Assembly: GCA_027574665.1 (NCBI GenBank)
Contig: CM050648.1
Location: forward strand, 139,438,175 to 139,502,174
Length of the DNA: 64,000 nucleotides
Reading direction: 5' to 3'
Source of the DNA: Rhynochetos jubatus
Lineage: Eukaryota; Chordata; Aves; Eurypygiformes; Rhynochetidae
In this document: positions 52,299 through 63,342 of the stretch, piece by piece
How the letters are laid out: every line of letters starts with the position of its first letter
Numbering within the stretch: the stretch's first letter is position 1
Translations under genes and position numbers: made by a program
The notes under the pieces: model-generated
Told to the model about the DNA's origin: nothing
Database searches by the model: none
The model's input: the letters and a program-made list of their open reading frames with translations, nothing else

Positions 52299-53772
52299 GT
52301 AAGGTGCTCTGCTCCCGTACGGTGTGTGTGTGGGATGTGCTGTCTCAGGAGCGCTCTCCTGTGCCGCTGGGATGTCCTGCGGTTACACGCTCCTCTGAAG
52401 TCACCACTCCTCTTCCTCCCCAGCCAGCCAAAGCTGTGCATTGGAGCAGCTGTCAGGCTGACGGCTTGCATGCATGCAGGGGGAACCACCTATGGTCATG
52501 CAAACACCTACAAGTCCGGTTGCTGGGTTTCACCCACAGTTTTCCTCCTGTGCAGGTCCACTGAGTTGCTGAGTACATGTAATGCCCAGCTAGGCTTCAG
52601 AGATCCAGGGTCCCTTCAGGGCATCATTCAGCAGGTGTTGGGACACAGAGCATCTTACTGGAATGGCCACCTTCTGCCTTTCTCTACCTGTGTAGTTCAA
52701 CAAAGTGAAATTAGGGATGTGACTTCAAAGGATAGCGTTGTGGGCTGGCACAGCACCTTTGTTTTGGCTGAATGGCTGTATGGATGTATGTGGGGCTTAA
52801 TTATTGTTCTACCTTTCCCTTTTTCTATAGTAAGATGGCAGAATTACTTGTTTCACGGGTGCATGGTCACTCAGTTTAGCCTTCTAACACAGCCTGTCTC
52901 TTGAGCAATATAACAGGGCGCTGGTGTCCTCGTATGAAAGGAAGCTGCATGTAAACAAAGTGCACAAAATCTCTGGGTGGAAGTTGCTGATAGACCCCCA
53001 TGGGTGCAAACTTTGAGTCCACAAATAAAATAGTATGGGACCTTGCAACACATCTGTAACTTCCAATTTCCATTAAAAAGATCTCCTTACATAGACAGTA
53101 GCTGCAGTCCTTGGGGGTGTCTGCAGTGCACATTGGCTCATGGAGTGGAGGAATACAATTCCACTCACACCTTCAGACCTGGAGAGACCCCAGCTGTGCT
53201 TTATGGCTGATTAGGTAGTCCCCACCAAGAGGGCTAGTTATGCTAGATGCAGCACCATTCTGCTGCAGTTTTCCAGCTTCCCAGACCCAAGCAGTGCACT
53301 GAGCCTCAAATGACTAACCTGGGCAGGACTAGTTTGAATATCCAGTGTAAGAAGCACAGTGCCACTGAGATGTAGGGGTGACTTTTGGTATCTCAGGCCT
53401 GTGTTCTGTGATGTTGTTTTTGTGTGTTTTGAGAAATACTCTCCACTGGATAATTTCAACAGCATTTTTCCAGTTCATTTGAGAAGTTATACTATGGTTT
53501 CTTGTGTGCATCACCCATATTTTATATAGGGTCATATTTATATAGGATCTTCTAGGCTGTAGGAATGTTCCAGTGCAGAATTTCTGTCACAGTGGGTTGG
53601 AGGTGCACCTCCAAATCTGTTACGAGATTTTGGAAATTCCAAGCCAACAATCATTTTTCACATCTTTACTGTGTACTGATGATATAGCTGAGCCTTAAAA
53701 AACCCAGCTGGTGGGTTGATGTGTTCTCAGTCTTTCATCAGCCCTTTTCAGCATGCCTCTTTTATTTCCTAG
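52299..53772 (+). other. PRKCH: PRKCH intron, 1,474 bp
   Basis: The intron runs from GTAAGG to TTCCTAG, between the two exons that complete C1A. I see no recognisable repeat or additional exon. Confidence 0.92.
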
Positions 53773-53861
53773 TGTGCACCTGTGTTGTACACAAGCGCTG
53801 CCATCATCTCATTGTTACAGCTTGCACGTGCCAGAACAATACTGACAAGACTGATCTCAAG
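53773..53861 (+). CDS. PRKCH: PRKCH coding exon, end of C1A and C1A-C1B linker
   Basis: The exon is 89 nt. It completes Val and encodes CTCVVHKRCHHLIVTAC, then a short linker with TCQNN and TDKTDLK. With the two preceding exons it completes the C1 signature H-X12-C-X2-C-X14-C-X2-C-X4-H-X2-C-X7-C, so all eight zinc ligands of C1A are present. The acceptor is TTATTTCCTAG and the donor is CTCAAG|GTAAAG, ending in phase 0. The linker after the last Cys is one of the more variable stretches among vertebrate PKC eta proteins. Confidence 0.95.
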
Positions 53862-55513
53862 GTAAAGTCATGTTCGTTATTTTGGGTTGTCATAATTGGT
53901 GAATCTTCAGGGTTGTCTGGATTGCTGGGCTTGACTTACAACAAAATTTACTCTGTGATATCCTTATTCGTGGATTTAAAAGTAAGAAAGAGTGATAGGG
54001 ACAGACATAAAAGCCACACGATACCATCTGGTTGTTCTTATGTTAACGCCAATAACTGGTTGGACTAGCGCATAGTTTAGGAAGGCAGGGTGTCTTCACT
54101 GGAAGACAACAAGAAATAGCAAATCCACTGTCTTCCCTGGTAATTTGTGTGCATGATTAACTGTGTTGTCATCAAAATTTGGTGCCTGGTTCTTAATGTG
54201 GGTTTCTCTGGCTTTAAAATTCAACCACTGATCTTTGTTATGCCACGTTTTTCTTTTCTGGTAACTTAAAGTGCCCATTTAGTCATTGTTCCGCATCTTT
54301 ACTCTGTGAAATTATTTATGTTGTAATAAAGAACCCTTGCATAACTTGTGTTTGTGAAGGTTTTTGTTCTTGCTAGTTTTGGCTGTATTTGACAGGAGTA
54401 ACATCCCCACCTAAAAGTGCCCTGCACATTGCGTGTCTCACTTCTCTAACTGGATATTATTTAATAACCGTTTGAGGAAAACTCAGCTGAAATGTTTTCA
54501 GCTGAGAGGTAGCTCTGTGTTGTGTGTTGTGCAGAAACCTCCTTTCCACTGCAGATAAGCAGTTGCCTTTGCTCGTTATTTCTTGCCTCTGAACTGCCGA
54601 GCCAGACTTCTTACAATGACCCCTTGCCAAACCAGACGAAAATAAGTTAAAATGCTTAAGGCTAAAGTGCAAGTGAAATGGTGAGTCTCTTCACCCCTCT
54701 TTCAGGACTGTGAGGGGTTTCTAACACCTCTAAGCTACTTTAAAAGAAAACAAAGGTGAGGAGGCACGGCTTACTTTAAACTCATGACTTTTCTTTGTGA
54801 AGTTGTGCGTTGCTTCTCAGTCTTCCAGGAGCTGCGTGTTGAGACACAAAATGGAAAGTAGAGGTTCATAGGGATGGGTTTCTTCAGCTGATCTAACATT
54901 TTCTAAGATGTCTTTGAGATCTGCGTGATTCAGAGTTGGAAAGAACAAGATTAAATTGGGATGAAAGCAAGTGATAAAGTGAAATGTGGGCTTGAAATGA
55001 AAGACTTAATAACAACGAGGGTGAGAAGAAGAATGAGACTTTTAGAAGGAGCTGGGAAAACTATTCTATATTAAATTGAATACAATCAACAGTTTGACTG
55101 AAAATTACATGTTTGCACACAGTATGCAAGTTAATAATTTGAAAACTGGTTCGTTACAAAATGCAGTAACTAACACAACTTACATGTGGCACTTCAGTGT
55201 GATAGGTTTGCGATGAGGTAATCCACACTTCTAATTCCAGCTTGATTTTAAGAATTTAAAATCGGCTAGGCAGCCCTTTTTAAAATCTGCTTTGTCGGGT
55301 AGTCCAGCCTGACTGGCAGGGAGACCAGAGCAGGCTCACAGCAGCTGGGGTTGGTCACCCAGTAAACCTCAGTGAGGTGATGGATTTCGACATTTTCTAA
55401 GCTGGAATTACTTCCATAGTTTTGCACTTAAATGCCTGTATGCAAATGAACATCAGCTTGTATATATCTGTATCTTTGAATTTTAAATCTATGCTTTTCT
55501 TTTGGTGCCTCAG
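53862..55513 (+). other. PRKCH: PRKCH intron, 1,652 bp
   Basis: The intron runs from GTAAAG to GCCTCAG, between the C1A-end and C1B exons. It is AT-rich, notably near 54.9-55.3 kb, with nothing further recognisable. Confidence 0.92.
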
Positions 55514-55643
55514 GTGACTGAACAGAGGTTTGGAATCAACATTCCTCACAAGTTCAGCGTCCACAATTACAAAGTCCCGACTTTCTGTGACCACTGCGGT
55601 TCCTTGCTCTGGGGGATCATGCGACAGGGCCTACAGTGTAAAA
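55514..55643 (+). CDS. PRKCH: PRKCH coding exon, main part of C1B
   Basis: The exon is 130 nt (43 codons plus one base). It starts [19 protein letters not shown], continues through the C1B core [16 protein letters not shown], and ends LQCK. C1B is the second diacylglycerol sensor. The Trp of SLLWG is the residue that, in novel PKCs, gives higher affinity for diacylglycerol than the Tyr of conventional PKCs. The acceptor is TGGTGCCTCAG and the donor is TGTAAAA|GTGAGC. The frame continues into the next exon, which supplies the last two bases of an Ile codon. The sequence is strongly conserved and shows no missing ligand. Confidence 0.96.
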
Positions 55644-56584
55644 GTGAGCAGCTTCTTACTGCAGCCTTTTCACAAAACACATACATTTTATGCCTATATT
55701 TTTAGGCTCTTGATGCACTGAGTGGGCTTGATTTGTTCAACCTTCAAGAGAACGCCAAGCAATGAATATTCATCTTTGCAAAAGTCAACAGAAACGCTGG
55801 TTGCCTTTTTAATCTCAGGCTTCCAGAAGGACTGTACTTTGTACGCTCAGCACAGCTTTGTTTAACTGGCATTATTGAGAATATTCTTGGGTATCACTAC
55901 CTCCCACATTCATTTTTCTCTTTACCTGAAGGCTTTCCCTCAGCTAATGCAACAAAAACCCATCTAAGAGGGGAAAAAAGGTCATTGCTTTATTTTATCT
56001 AGCTTGTCTGTCACACTGTTCATTGAGGACAAAGCATGTCCTGGTGTTATGGTTTTGTTTCAGTGATCCAGACTGTAAAAGCTATGGGTAGCAAACAATT
56101 TCCACTTGCCTTCATCTCCCACAAGAGGGTGTATGTGTGTCCACAAGTGAGAGCGGGAAGGATTTTACTTTCCCCCTGAACAGCGTATCTTTTAAAATTT
56201 CAGTGATTTCTTTAAAGTGCAGGGGAAGTTTGTTGCAAATTCTGTGACATTATAAATACTAATTTTACCCGCAGGTATAGCTGCCTGCAATGTTATTTGT
56301 ACACCTGATAGGCATGTGCTTATGAATAGCACATAGGTAATGTGGCATCCTACTTGGAGAGTTTGGGGTATGTTTCTGATTTTCAGGAGTTTCTCTTATG
56401 AGACTCCTAATTTTGTTTCTGCTGAGGTCAGTGGCAAAAAAACCTTGTAAAGACACAGGGTAGATCCAGATGGGTATATGTCCTGAAGCAGAATTGCTAA
56501 ATTATTTCTGAGCAATAAATCCCTCCAAGTTACTTTAATTGTTCCTTTGCTTTTACTTTCCAATGCTACCATCACCCCTGTCAG
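55644..56584 (+). other. PRKCH: PRKCH intron, 941 bp
   Basis: The intron runs from GTGAGC to CTGTCAG and splits the C1B domain inside the CKIC zinc-ligand motif. I see nothing else in it. Confidence 0.92.
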
Positions 56585-56712
56585 TCTGTAAAATGAACGT
56601 CCACATCCGCTGCCAAGCAAACGTTGCACCGAACTGTGGGGTGAACTCAGCCGAGCTTGCTAAAACCTTGGCGTGCATGGGTCTGCAACCTGGAAGCATT
56701 TCTCCAAATTCG
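56585..56712 (+). CDS. PRKCH: PRKCH coding exon, end of C1B and start of the V3 hinge
   Basis: The exon is 128 nt. It completes Ile and encodes [17 protein letters not shown], which closes the C1B zinc sites, then [19 protein letters not shown] and SISPNS at the start of the V3 hinge that joins the regulatory half to the kinase. The acceptor is CACCCCTGTCAG. The donor, TTCG|GTGGGT, is a weaker match to the consensus than the others in this gene, although it keeps GT and a G at +5. The exon ends in phase 0. The combined C1B spacing H-X12-C-X2-C-X13-C-X2-C-X4-H-X2-C-X7-C is complete. Confidence 0.95.
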
Positions 56713-58895
56713 GTGGGTCTCTTTCTTTTTTTCTTTATTTTTTCCCCTCCTCTGTTTAAAACATTTACAACTGAGTCTCTATATAGGTGCATGAGAAGTT
56801 GGAGACTTCAGTTACAGCGTTGGGTGTCGGACTGTACGAGTGGGTTGTTACTGTCTGTGGCTTGTGACGAAGACTTCACTGGGAAAATGGATGTCTTGTA
56901 TCCAGGTTTAGCTTGTCAGAGGCTTTAGTCTATAGGTGCTGCTTTGTTGTCTGCGTATGTTCCACAGAGGTGTGACTCCATTGAATCTTCTATCTGTTTG
57001 GCATGAAATGAGAGGAGAACAAGACCCTTAACTAATTAATGATCAACATAATTCATGCCATACCTTTTTTTCGCTTTACCTTTTCTGTGAACACAAATGC
57101 ACTGTCTGCATACGTGGCATGGAATAGAGCATAAGAGCTCAGCAGGAGGCCTAGGTTCTCTTCTTGCTTTGTCACTGTTTTTCTGAGTTTCACTCCTCAC
57201 TACAGTTTCCCCAGCTGGAATCTGTGGTCCCTGTCAACACATCATCATCTCTGGTCTTCCCTGTCCAAGCCAGGGTCTGAGTGAGCTTGTTGCCAGCTTT
57301 GGGACACATGTACAATTTCTGCTTGTCAGTGCTTAAGGCATCCTAAAAATTCATCTGTTGTATATCTGAGTCTATTCAGAGAGTTCAAAATACGCTGTAA
57401 GAGCTTGAGTGAAAATGCCCATAAAGGGTAATGGAAATCAGAGCTGTCATTTGATAACATGTTTTCATCACATTTCCTTTCCTAGCAGTTTTGAAAAGTG
57501 AGTTTGCTTGAAACCACAATAATCTGTAACAAAATGTTGGTCTGTTTATTTTGATTGGACCAGAAAGAAAATATTAAAACCCAACACATACTTGCTAGAC
57601 TGGGTAAATCTTGTCATACGGTTAGTCAGGTACATGGTTGACCACATCATACAGTGTCAGCCTAACCTGCTCCTTAGGCAGTGCTGCCCCTTTTGATTTC
57701 AGTTAGTTTGCAGCAAACAAGACTTTCTTATCTTCACTCTTCATGCTGTTGCAGTTTGGGGGGGACAGTTACACTGGGAATTACAGGGAAACGCCAGTCC
57801 CACACTCCCTGCTCAGTTCTGTACAAATCAGCACTTGTTAGCATTTGTTGTTTGCATAATCTGCACATCAGAAAAGAGATGGAACCAGGAAAATGCAAAT
57901 CTGTGGTTGGTGTTTAACAATCTCTTCTCGCTATATGAGAGCTAAAGGCTCCAGGTAAGTGTTCAGACTGTGCTGTAAGCTTAAATCTGGTGAGAGTTTT
58001 GCTGGGTGCTGTCCTGAATGCCCTTGGTCCTATCCCCACGGCTGAGGTTGCAGTGAGACAAGGCTTCTGTGCAGGAAGGATTTTGCTTTACACCAAAGTA
58101 GTCACAAGGTGGTGCTCAAGAAGTCTGTGTGATTCTGTTCGGGCCAATAAAGTGAGTAAAAGCACTCGTGGTTTATATGCATACTCATACCTGGAGAGCT
58201 GCGAACAGGGGGCACTGGAGGTTGACTTGACCTTTGTATGCTGCAAAACCAGGAGCTGTAGAAATGTGTGCTACCTCTGGTACAACTCCCGAAAATGCAG
58301 ACACCTCACGGCTGGCATGGGAATGAGCAGCCTTCCGTCAAATTTACAGCAGTGGAGGAAGCCAGCAGCCAACTGTGGGAAAGAAAAATATTCTAAAGTT
58401 TGGGTCCCACTGAACTGGGCTTTGAGTAAGAGTCTTAAAATCAGGTAGAAACCTAGGAGATTCAGGCGAAATCTGCTCGGGTTCTGGATCTCACCAGCAC
58501 TACTCATACTGCTGAAATTCAGCAGTGCTCCTCGCTCTGATGTTAAATAGGAGACTTGGATTTCCACGCTCATGGTCTGATTTTTCTTGGGAGTGAGGCT
58601 GGAGAGAGGGAGGCTTGTCTCTTGGATCTGCTGGGCAGCGGGTTTACAACATACACTACCCAGGTCAGGAACCAGCACTGATGTGTCAGCACAGCTCTGC
58701 GCAGTGCCGGGGTCGGCCGTCACGCGTAGCAGCTATGCGGGGTGGTGGAACCAACGTGCTTTCTGTTCCAGTGGCCATACAGTGCATCTGAGCGGGTCCT
58801 ACATGCCCGGGTTGGTAGGCTGGCTACTTGCGTAGACCTCTGAGGCAAAAGTACAATTTCTGTGCAGACTGATAATTACTTACTTTCTTCCACAG
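56713..58895 (+). other. PRKCH: PRKCH intron, 2,183 bp
   Basis: The intron runs from GTGGGT to TTCCACAG and lies within the V3 hinge coding region. No repeat or extra exon could be supported. Confidence 0.92.
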
Positions 58896-59039
58896 AAACT
58901 GGTTTCAAGATCTACTTTGAGACATCAGGGAAAAGGCAGCCTGAAAGATGGCAACAGCGTTAGTGAAAGTTCAGCGAGCAAACTTGGGATCAAAGACTTA
59001 ACCTTCCTCCGTGTATTGGGAAAGGGCAGTTTTGGAAAG
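58896..59039 (+). CDS. PRKCH: PRKCH coding exon, V3 hinge and kinase P-loop
   Basis: The exon is exactly 48 codons, phase 0 at both ends. It begins KLVSRSTLRHQGKGSLKDG, passes through a Ser/Asn-rich hinge (SVSESSASKLGIKD) and ends with LTFLRVLGKGSFGK. The last part is the glycine-rich ATP-binding loop (GKGSFGK, with V supplied by the next exon). The hinge is the least conserved part of the visible protein, which is normal for V3. The acceptor is TTTCTTCCACAG|AAACTG and the donor is GGAAAG|GTGAGT. Because it is in frame, loss of this exon would keep the frame but remove the P-loop and abolish kinase activity. Confidence 0.95.
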
Positions 59040-59755
59040 GTGAGTTATTCCTGGCTCTTTTGGGGAAAACCACGTTCCTTATTGAAGGAGCGCCAAGGCA
59101 GATGAAGTTATTTCATTATGTGGCACACAGGCTGTCCAGTGGAGTATGCTTTGTGCAACAAGGTTGGTTATAGAGAGCGGGGAGAAAAGGGAAGAGAAAG
59201 CAAAATGGCAGCAAAGTGACGCATTGGGTATCACAAAAAAGAGAAAGTTAGCAACCAAGGGAACAGCTGCATGCCAGGGCCCATACCAGAAATTGCAAGT
59301 GTGTGCGTTAGCCCTCGTTTGGGCAGCACTTCTTGCAGCATGTAAAGACTTTTCCTTTAAAGGAAACGAAGTAGTGGTGTCAAATGCAGTGAGATGGGGC
59401 TTCGTTTCTCTGCTTTGCCACAAAGCCACTCTGAAAGGGTGTATTTGAATTTCATAACTGAGAAGGGAAGTGGGATGGATGGCTCTGCTCGGGCGGTTTG
59501 CTGTGGCGCAGTGGATGAGCCTTGACCAGTTAGCCCCCTGCCAGAGGCTGGAGCAACGTGTGTGGGCATTTCTAGCTGGAGAAGCGTGCTGTGGACGTCA
59601 GCATGTGTATCGTCAATTGTACACTGATGTCCATGCTGACAGGCTGACTCGCTTGCATCCACAAGCCTGGTCATGAGGTAACAACTAGCATTTCTAGTGT
59701 TGCTCACAGAGACTAAGGGCTCAGCCCTGGTGCTTCACCCTCCCCTTTGGTTTAG
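59040..59755 (+). other. PRKCH: PRKCH intron, 716 bp
   Basis: The intron runs from GTGAGT to TTTAG and separates the P-loop Lys from the following Val. It contains a 9-bp inverted repeat at 59597-59640 (listed separately). Confidence 0.92.
59597..59640. repeat. 9-bp inverted repeat in a short PRKCH intron
   Basis: The arms are GTCAGCATG (59597-59605) and CATGCTGAC (59632-59640), with an inner GTGTA/TACAC pairing possible and a 7-nt bulge on the right side. It could fold as a hairpin in the pre-mRNA. There is no sign of a microRNA-like long stem. Confidence 0.8.
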
Positions 59756-59929
59756 GTGATGCTTGCCAAGATGAAAGAGAGTGGGCAGCTCTATGCAGTG
59801 AAGGTGTTGAAGAAGGACGTCATTCTCCAAGATGACGATGTTGAATGCACCATGACTGAGAAACGCATCCTTTCCTTAGCAAGAAACCACCCATTCCTCA
59901 CCAAGCTCTACTGTTGCTTCCAGACTCCT
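59756..59929 (+). CDS. PRKCH: PRKCH coding exon, kinase N-lobe
   Basis: The exon is 174 nt, 58 codons, phase 0 at both ends. It reads [20 protein letters not shown], then [20 protein letters not shown], then [18 protein letters not shown]. The ATP-anchoring Lys of the AVK motif is at 59801-59803, and the alpha-C Glu that forms the salt bridge with it is at 59858-59860, 19 residues later as in other AGC kinases. The acceptor is CCTTTGGTTTAG and the donor is ACTCCT|GTAAGT. The next exon, expected to continue with the hinge and alpha-D region, is not found in 59930-64000, so the C-lobe, activation loop and C-terminal tail lie beyond the window. Confidence 0.96.
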
Positions 59930-61304
59930 GTAAGTATAGCTCGGGCAGTGGACAGCCTTCCTTCTGACACTGGCTGGCATGTTCAGGGCAGAGGCACTCT
60001 CCTGTGTATTTGGTCCCTGGCTTGCTATAAATGGGCCACCTTAGACCCAGGAGAAACTTCTCTACTGAAGGGTGACCAGAGCACTCTGCTTTATTCCACC
60101 TGTAACGTCTGCTGGGTATTTGACAAACAAAATACTGGCTTGTTCTAAGCTCCCTAACAAAATGGTAATATCAGGGAAGCCTTTTTTTGTGTCTTTCCCA
60201 GAAACATCTTTATGCCATTGAATTTGTTTCCAAATGCGTATTTGCAAATGTCTACAGACCTGCAGTGTCCTCCGGTTGCTGTGGGATCTCAGGCTCTGCT
60301 CCCTGAGTTTTAACCATGACTGTACTTGTGTAGATAAGACAAATGACAGCACTGCAGTCACTTGTGGTGTGTGTACCTCAGTGGGACTGCACATGCACTG
60401 CCTGTCCGCTTAGAGCCTCCTCTGGTGTGTGCCTGTGGGTGGGAGCTCGTTGCAGGTGTGGGTGGTGGAGGGAGGAGTGGCTGTGATGTGGGCAGTGGCC
60501 ATGAGGTAAGTTTGGGACTCTCTGAGCTAGGCTGGTATTAGGACCACAGCATTTTCTGCAGTGTAGCTCTTATAAACTGCCTAGGCTCCTTTCTTCTTGC
60601 TTTTTGCCCAGTGCTAAGTGGTAATAGGGCTTGTTTTCCTCTTAGAAGAGGCAGGAGAAACTTGCCCTTTCAGTTGTGGCTTCACTCCTCCTACACAAAC
60701 CCAAAATACTAAGGGGAAAAAAAAAAGCAGACAAATGCATCCTGCCACCCACCCATTTCAGTTCCCACTGGGCTGGTGCAACAGCCAGCTATGGAGCTTA
60801 AGAGTTGTGCTTGTTTAGGGTGGAGCCCTTGGGTAGATTCATGTAATAGAAATGAGGTGGTTTGGTGGGGTTTTTTATATACAGCTTACGTGGGTCACAG
60901 AGCAGCTGTGCTGTATAGCAGAAACAAAACTTAAAGCTCACTGTTGTCACTAGTAGCCAAGGAAACTCCTCTTTTACTTCATAATATGAAGCCACAGGGC
61001 CCAAATTTGAACGGCTTTACTGAAGTTCTCAAGTGAAATACCAGAGAAGTCCAGCATTGATGTGTGCTGTTTGAGGCCAGATGTGGGCTAGCAGTGGTTT
61101 TTGCCACTCATCGCTATGCTCTGTGCTAGGGCTGTGCTTACCGAATTGGTAAAACACCGTGTATTTCCCATGAACTTAGGGAAGATTTAAGGTCACTGTG
61201 CTTGTACCGCTCGTCATGTTCAAAAAATGAATGCAATCTGCTGTGGGTGCAGACAAGGTCTTCCGGGCCGATGAAGTAATTGCAGTATCTTTTGCAAAGG
61301 GGAA

Positions 61305-61540
61305 GAAAAGGGAAGAACTCAGCCTGTTTAGACTAGCAAATTGAAAGCAAAAAGAGGATCTGATTGATGTCTGCAGATGTCGAACACTGAGGAGGGAAAC
61401 AAAGCTGTCAAGATGCTGGCTTAGATTAAATGAGTCTAGACTGGCCATGGATACAGTTAGACTGGAAATGAAAAGGAGGTTGCTAAACACTAGAGCAGCC
61501 TGGAACAGGAATTTCTGGACCGGCTTCTCGTCAGAGGAGT
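61305..61540 (+). mobile_element. Ancient CR1/L3-like LINE remnant
   Basis: The stretch is highly diverged but keeps the order of an old amniote CR1 3' end: AGAACTCAGCCTGTTTAGAC, AAAGAGGATCTGATTGATG, ACTGGCCATGGATACAGTTA, GAAATGAAAAGGAGGTTGCT, AGAGCAGCCTGGAACAGG. The match is from memory of consensus text; age and subfamily are inferred. Confidence 0.65.
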
Positions 61541-62044
61541 GAAGAACCCCTCAGCCCTTGCTGCCCTGAACGCAGAGCTGGTCAGTCTCTGAAAGGGTGC
61601 CAAGGGAGTGGTGCTTCTCACAGCAGGACCCTGCTATTTCCAGTCTTTCCCAGGTTCCTCTTTTACTTGAATCCCGCATTTCTTCATTATCTGAATTGTC
61701 AGTAACAGAAAACCACTTCCCTCCAATAATAAACAAAACCAAATCCGGAAGCATTTACAAAAGAAAAAAAGCAAATTTCATACTCATGTGGTTCATCACG
61801 TCTTTTGTCTGTTCTGTACTCAGTGACACCCACCTCAGTCCAGAATAACCAGATGTAAATTGCTTATAAAAGCATAATTAAATCCCTTTGCTGTAATAGA
61901 GAAGGAATTGCAACAGCAGGGTATTCATTGGACAGAGTCCTTCCAGGAAGGCTTAAATGAGCTGATACAGTGCTTGGGGTTTCTGCTTGTTCTTTACATG
62001 GCACTGAGTTAACTCCTCCATTAACATGAACCTGGCAGAAAAGA

Positions 62045-62075
62045 ATATATATGTGTATATATATATATATATGTA
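62045..62075. repeat. (AT)n tract with one GTG interruption
   Basis: AT dinucleotides interrupted by GTG. It is a candidate polymorphic microsatellite. Confidence 0.85.
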
Positions 62076-62284
62076 TAGCAATCACATGGAAACCACACTG
62101 CATGTATCACACTTACAGCCCCAACTATGAGAACATGGTATTAACAGTTCATGTTATAAAAACAAAGCATGACTCCAGTCTGTAGTGGAGATTGTGGATA
62201 AATTGTGACCTACTGGGCCTGCCTTTAGGAATTTTTCAAGGACCATCCATTTTGAGGCCTCTTACCAAAGCAAAGTCACAGCCT

Positions 62285-62605
62285 GATCCCATCAAGGCAG
62301 GCTGGGAGTAACTGGCAGGGTAGCAGCCGAGCTGGAAGGTACCTGGGGCTTACGGTAGGTGCCAAGTTCAGTGTCATTGCGTGTAACCCAAATTATGTAC
62401 TGGGCTCTTTCAGGAACTCAGAGGAAGTAATTATCCCCTCTGCTTGGCACTGGTGAGGCTGCATCTAGAACAGGGGTGTCCAGTTATGCCCCCCTTCTCC
62501 CAGTTTAAAAGGAAATTGTGGAAACTGGAAAGGAAGGACCTTGGAAACACCTGAAACGCTGCAGCAGTATGAGAACAGAGCACTCAAAGGGTTTGAGGGT
62601 TTGGC
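62285..62605 (+). mobile_element. Ancient CR1/L3-like LINE remnant, upstream portion of the element
   Basis: Degraded matches in order: GCTGGGAGTAACTGGCAGGG near 62310, TACTGGGCTCTTTCAGGAAC near 62398, GGCACTGGTGAGGCTGCATC near 62446, GTCCAGTTATGCCCC, and a trailing AACTGGAAAGGAAGGACC. These correspond to a part of the element that normally lies upstream of the 61.3 kb remnant, so the two are probably separate insertions. Confidence 0.6.
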
Positions 62606-63313
62606 TGGATCTACAGCCATTTGAATTCAGACTCCTGTATAATATTCCACCCAAACCAAACTATTCTCCTGACTTAGGCAGCCTAGGGCTGACTTAAACA
62701 GCCTGGGGCATGTCTGTGCCACACAGTGCGATGCCATGTACTGCTAGTAATCTAGCATTAGCTCAGCTGGCACAGAAACAGCATTGCATTGCCCGAATCT
62801 GTATTGCTGCTGCTTCTGCTCACCTGTTTTAGAGCTAGCTGGGGTTTTCTGTCCTTATGTTAGCTGCTGATGGTTTTCAGAAAGGGTTTCTGGTCTCTTG
62901 TGCTGCTTCTGTGCTCAGTGTGGTCTTAATTTAGTCTCAGCTGCAGCACAGGTGATACCCACTAGCAAGGGCTGCTTTATTTGCCTAGGGTGAGCTGGGG
63001 CTGCCTGACCTCCTTGCTCTGGGACAGAGCAATATTGCAGCCAGGAAGTGGTAGGATCTGCAAGGGTTGTCTCTGCTCTGGGTTACACTTTTCAGAGCCT
63101 AAAGAGGAAATATTAGCAGCACAGCAAGCTGGCAGAGGCCGGACATGGCCTATGCGTGCCCAGTGCTGGGCTGGGCAATTTTGGACTTGCACCTCCAGAT
63201 TCCTTTCCTGTGAAAGGCAAGGAAGGAGTCCTGCTGCTCCCTTGCAGGGGAAGTAGTGTAAGTCCTGCTCCAGCTGCATCTGTGTGAGGTCTTCCTTGCC
63301 TACCACATCTCTG

Positions 63314-63342
63314 TTTATTTATTTTTTTTTTATTTTATTTTT
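63314..63342. repeat. T-rich low-complexity tract
   Basis: TTTATTTA followed by T runs split by single A residues. No element is attached. Confidence 0.85.

Noticed and set aside
51291..59929. The paralogue PRKCE (PKC epsilon) as the identity of the gene
   Set aside because: The pseudosubstrate reads [13 protein letters not shown] and the C2-end reads VDLEPEGKVFVV, which fit eta. Epsilon has a different core (Gly-Ala-Val) and different text at these places.
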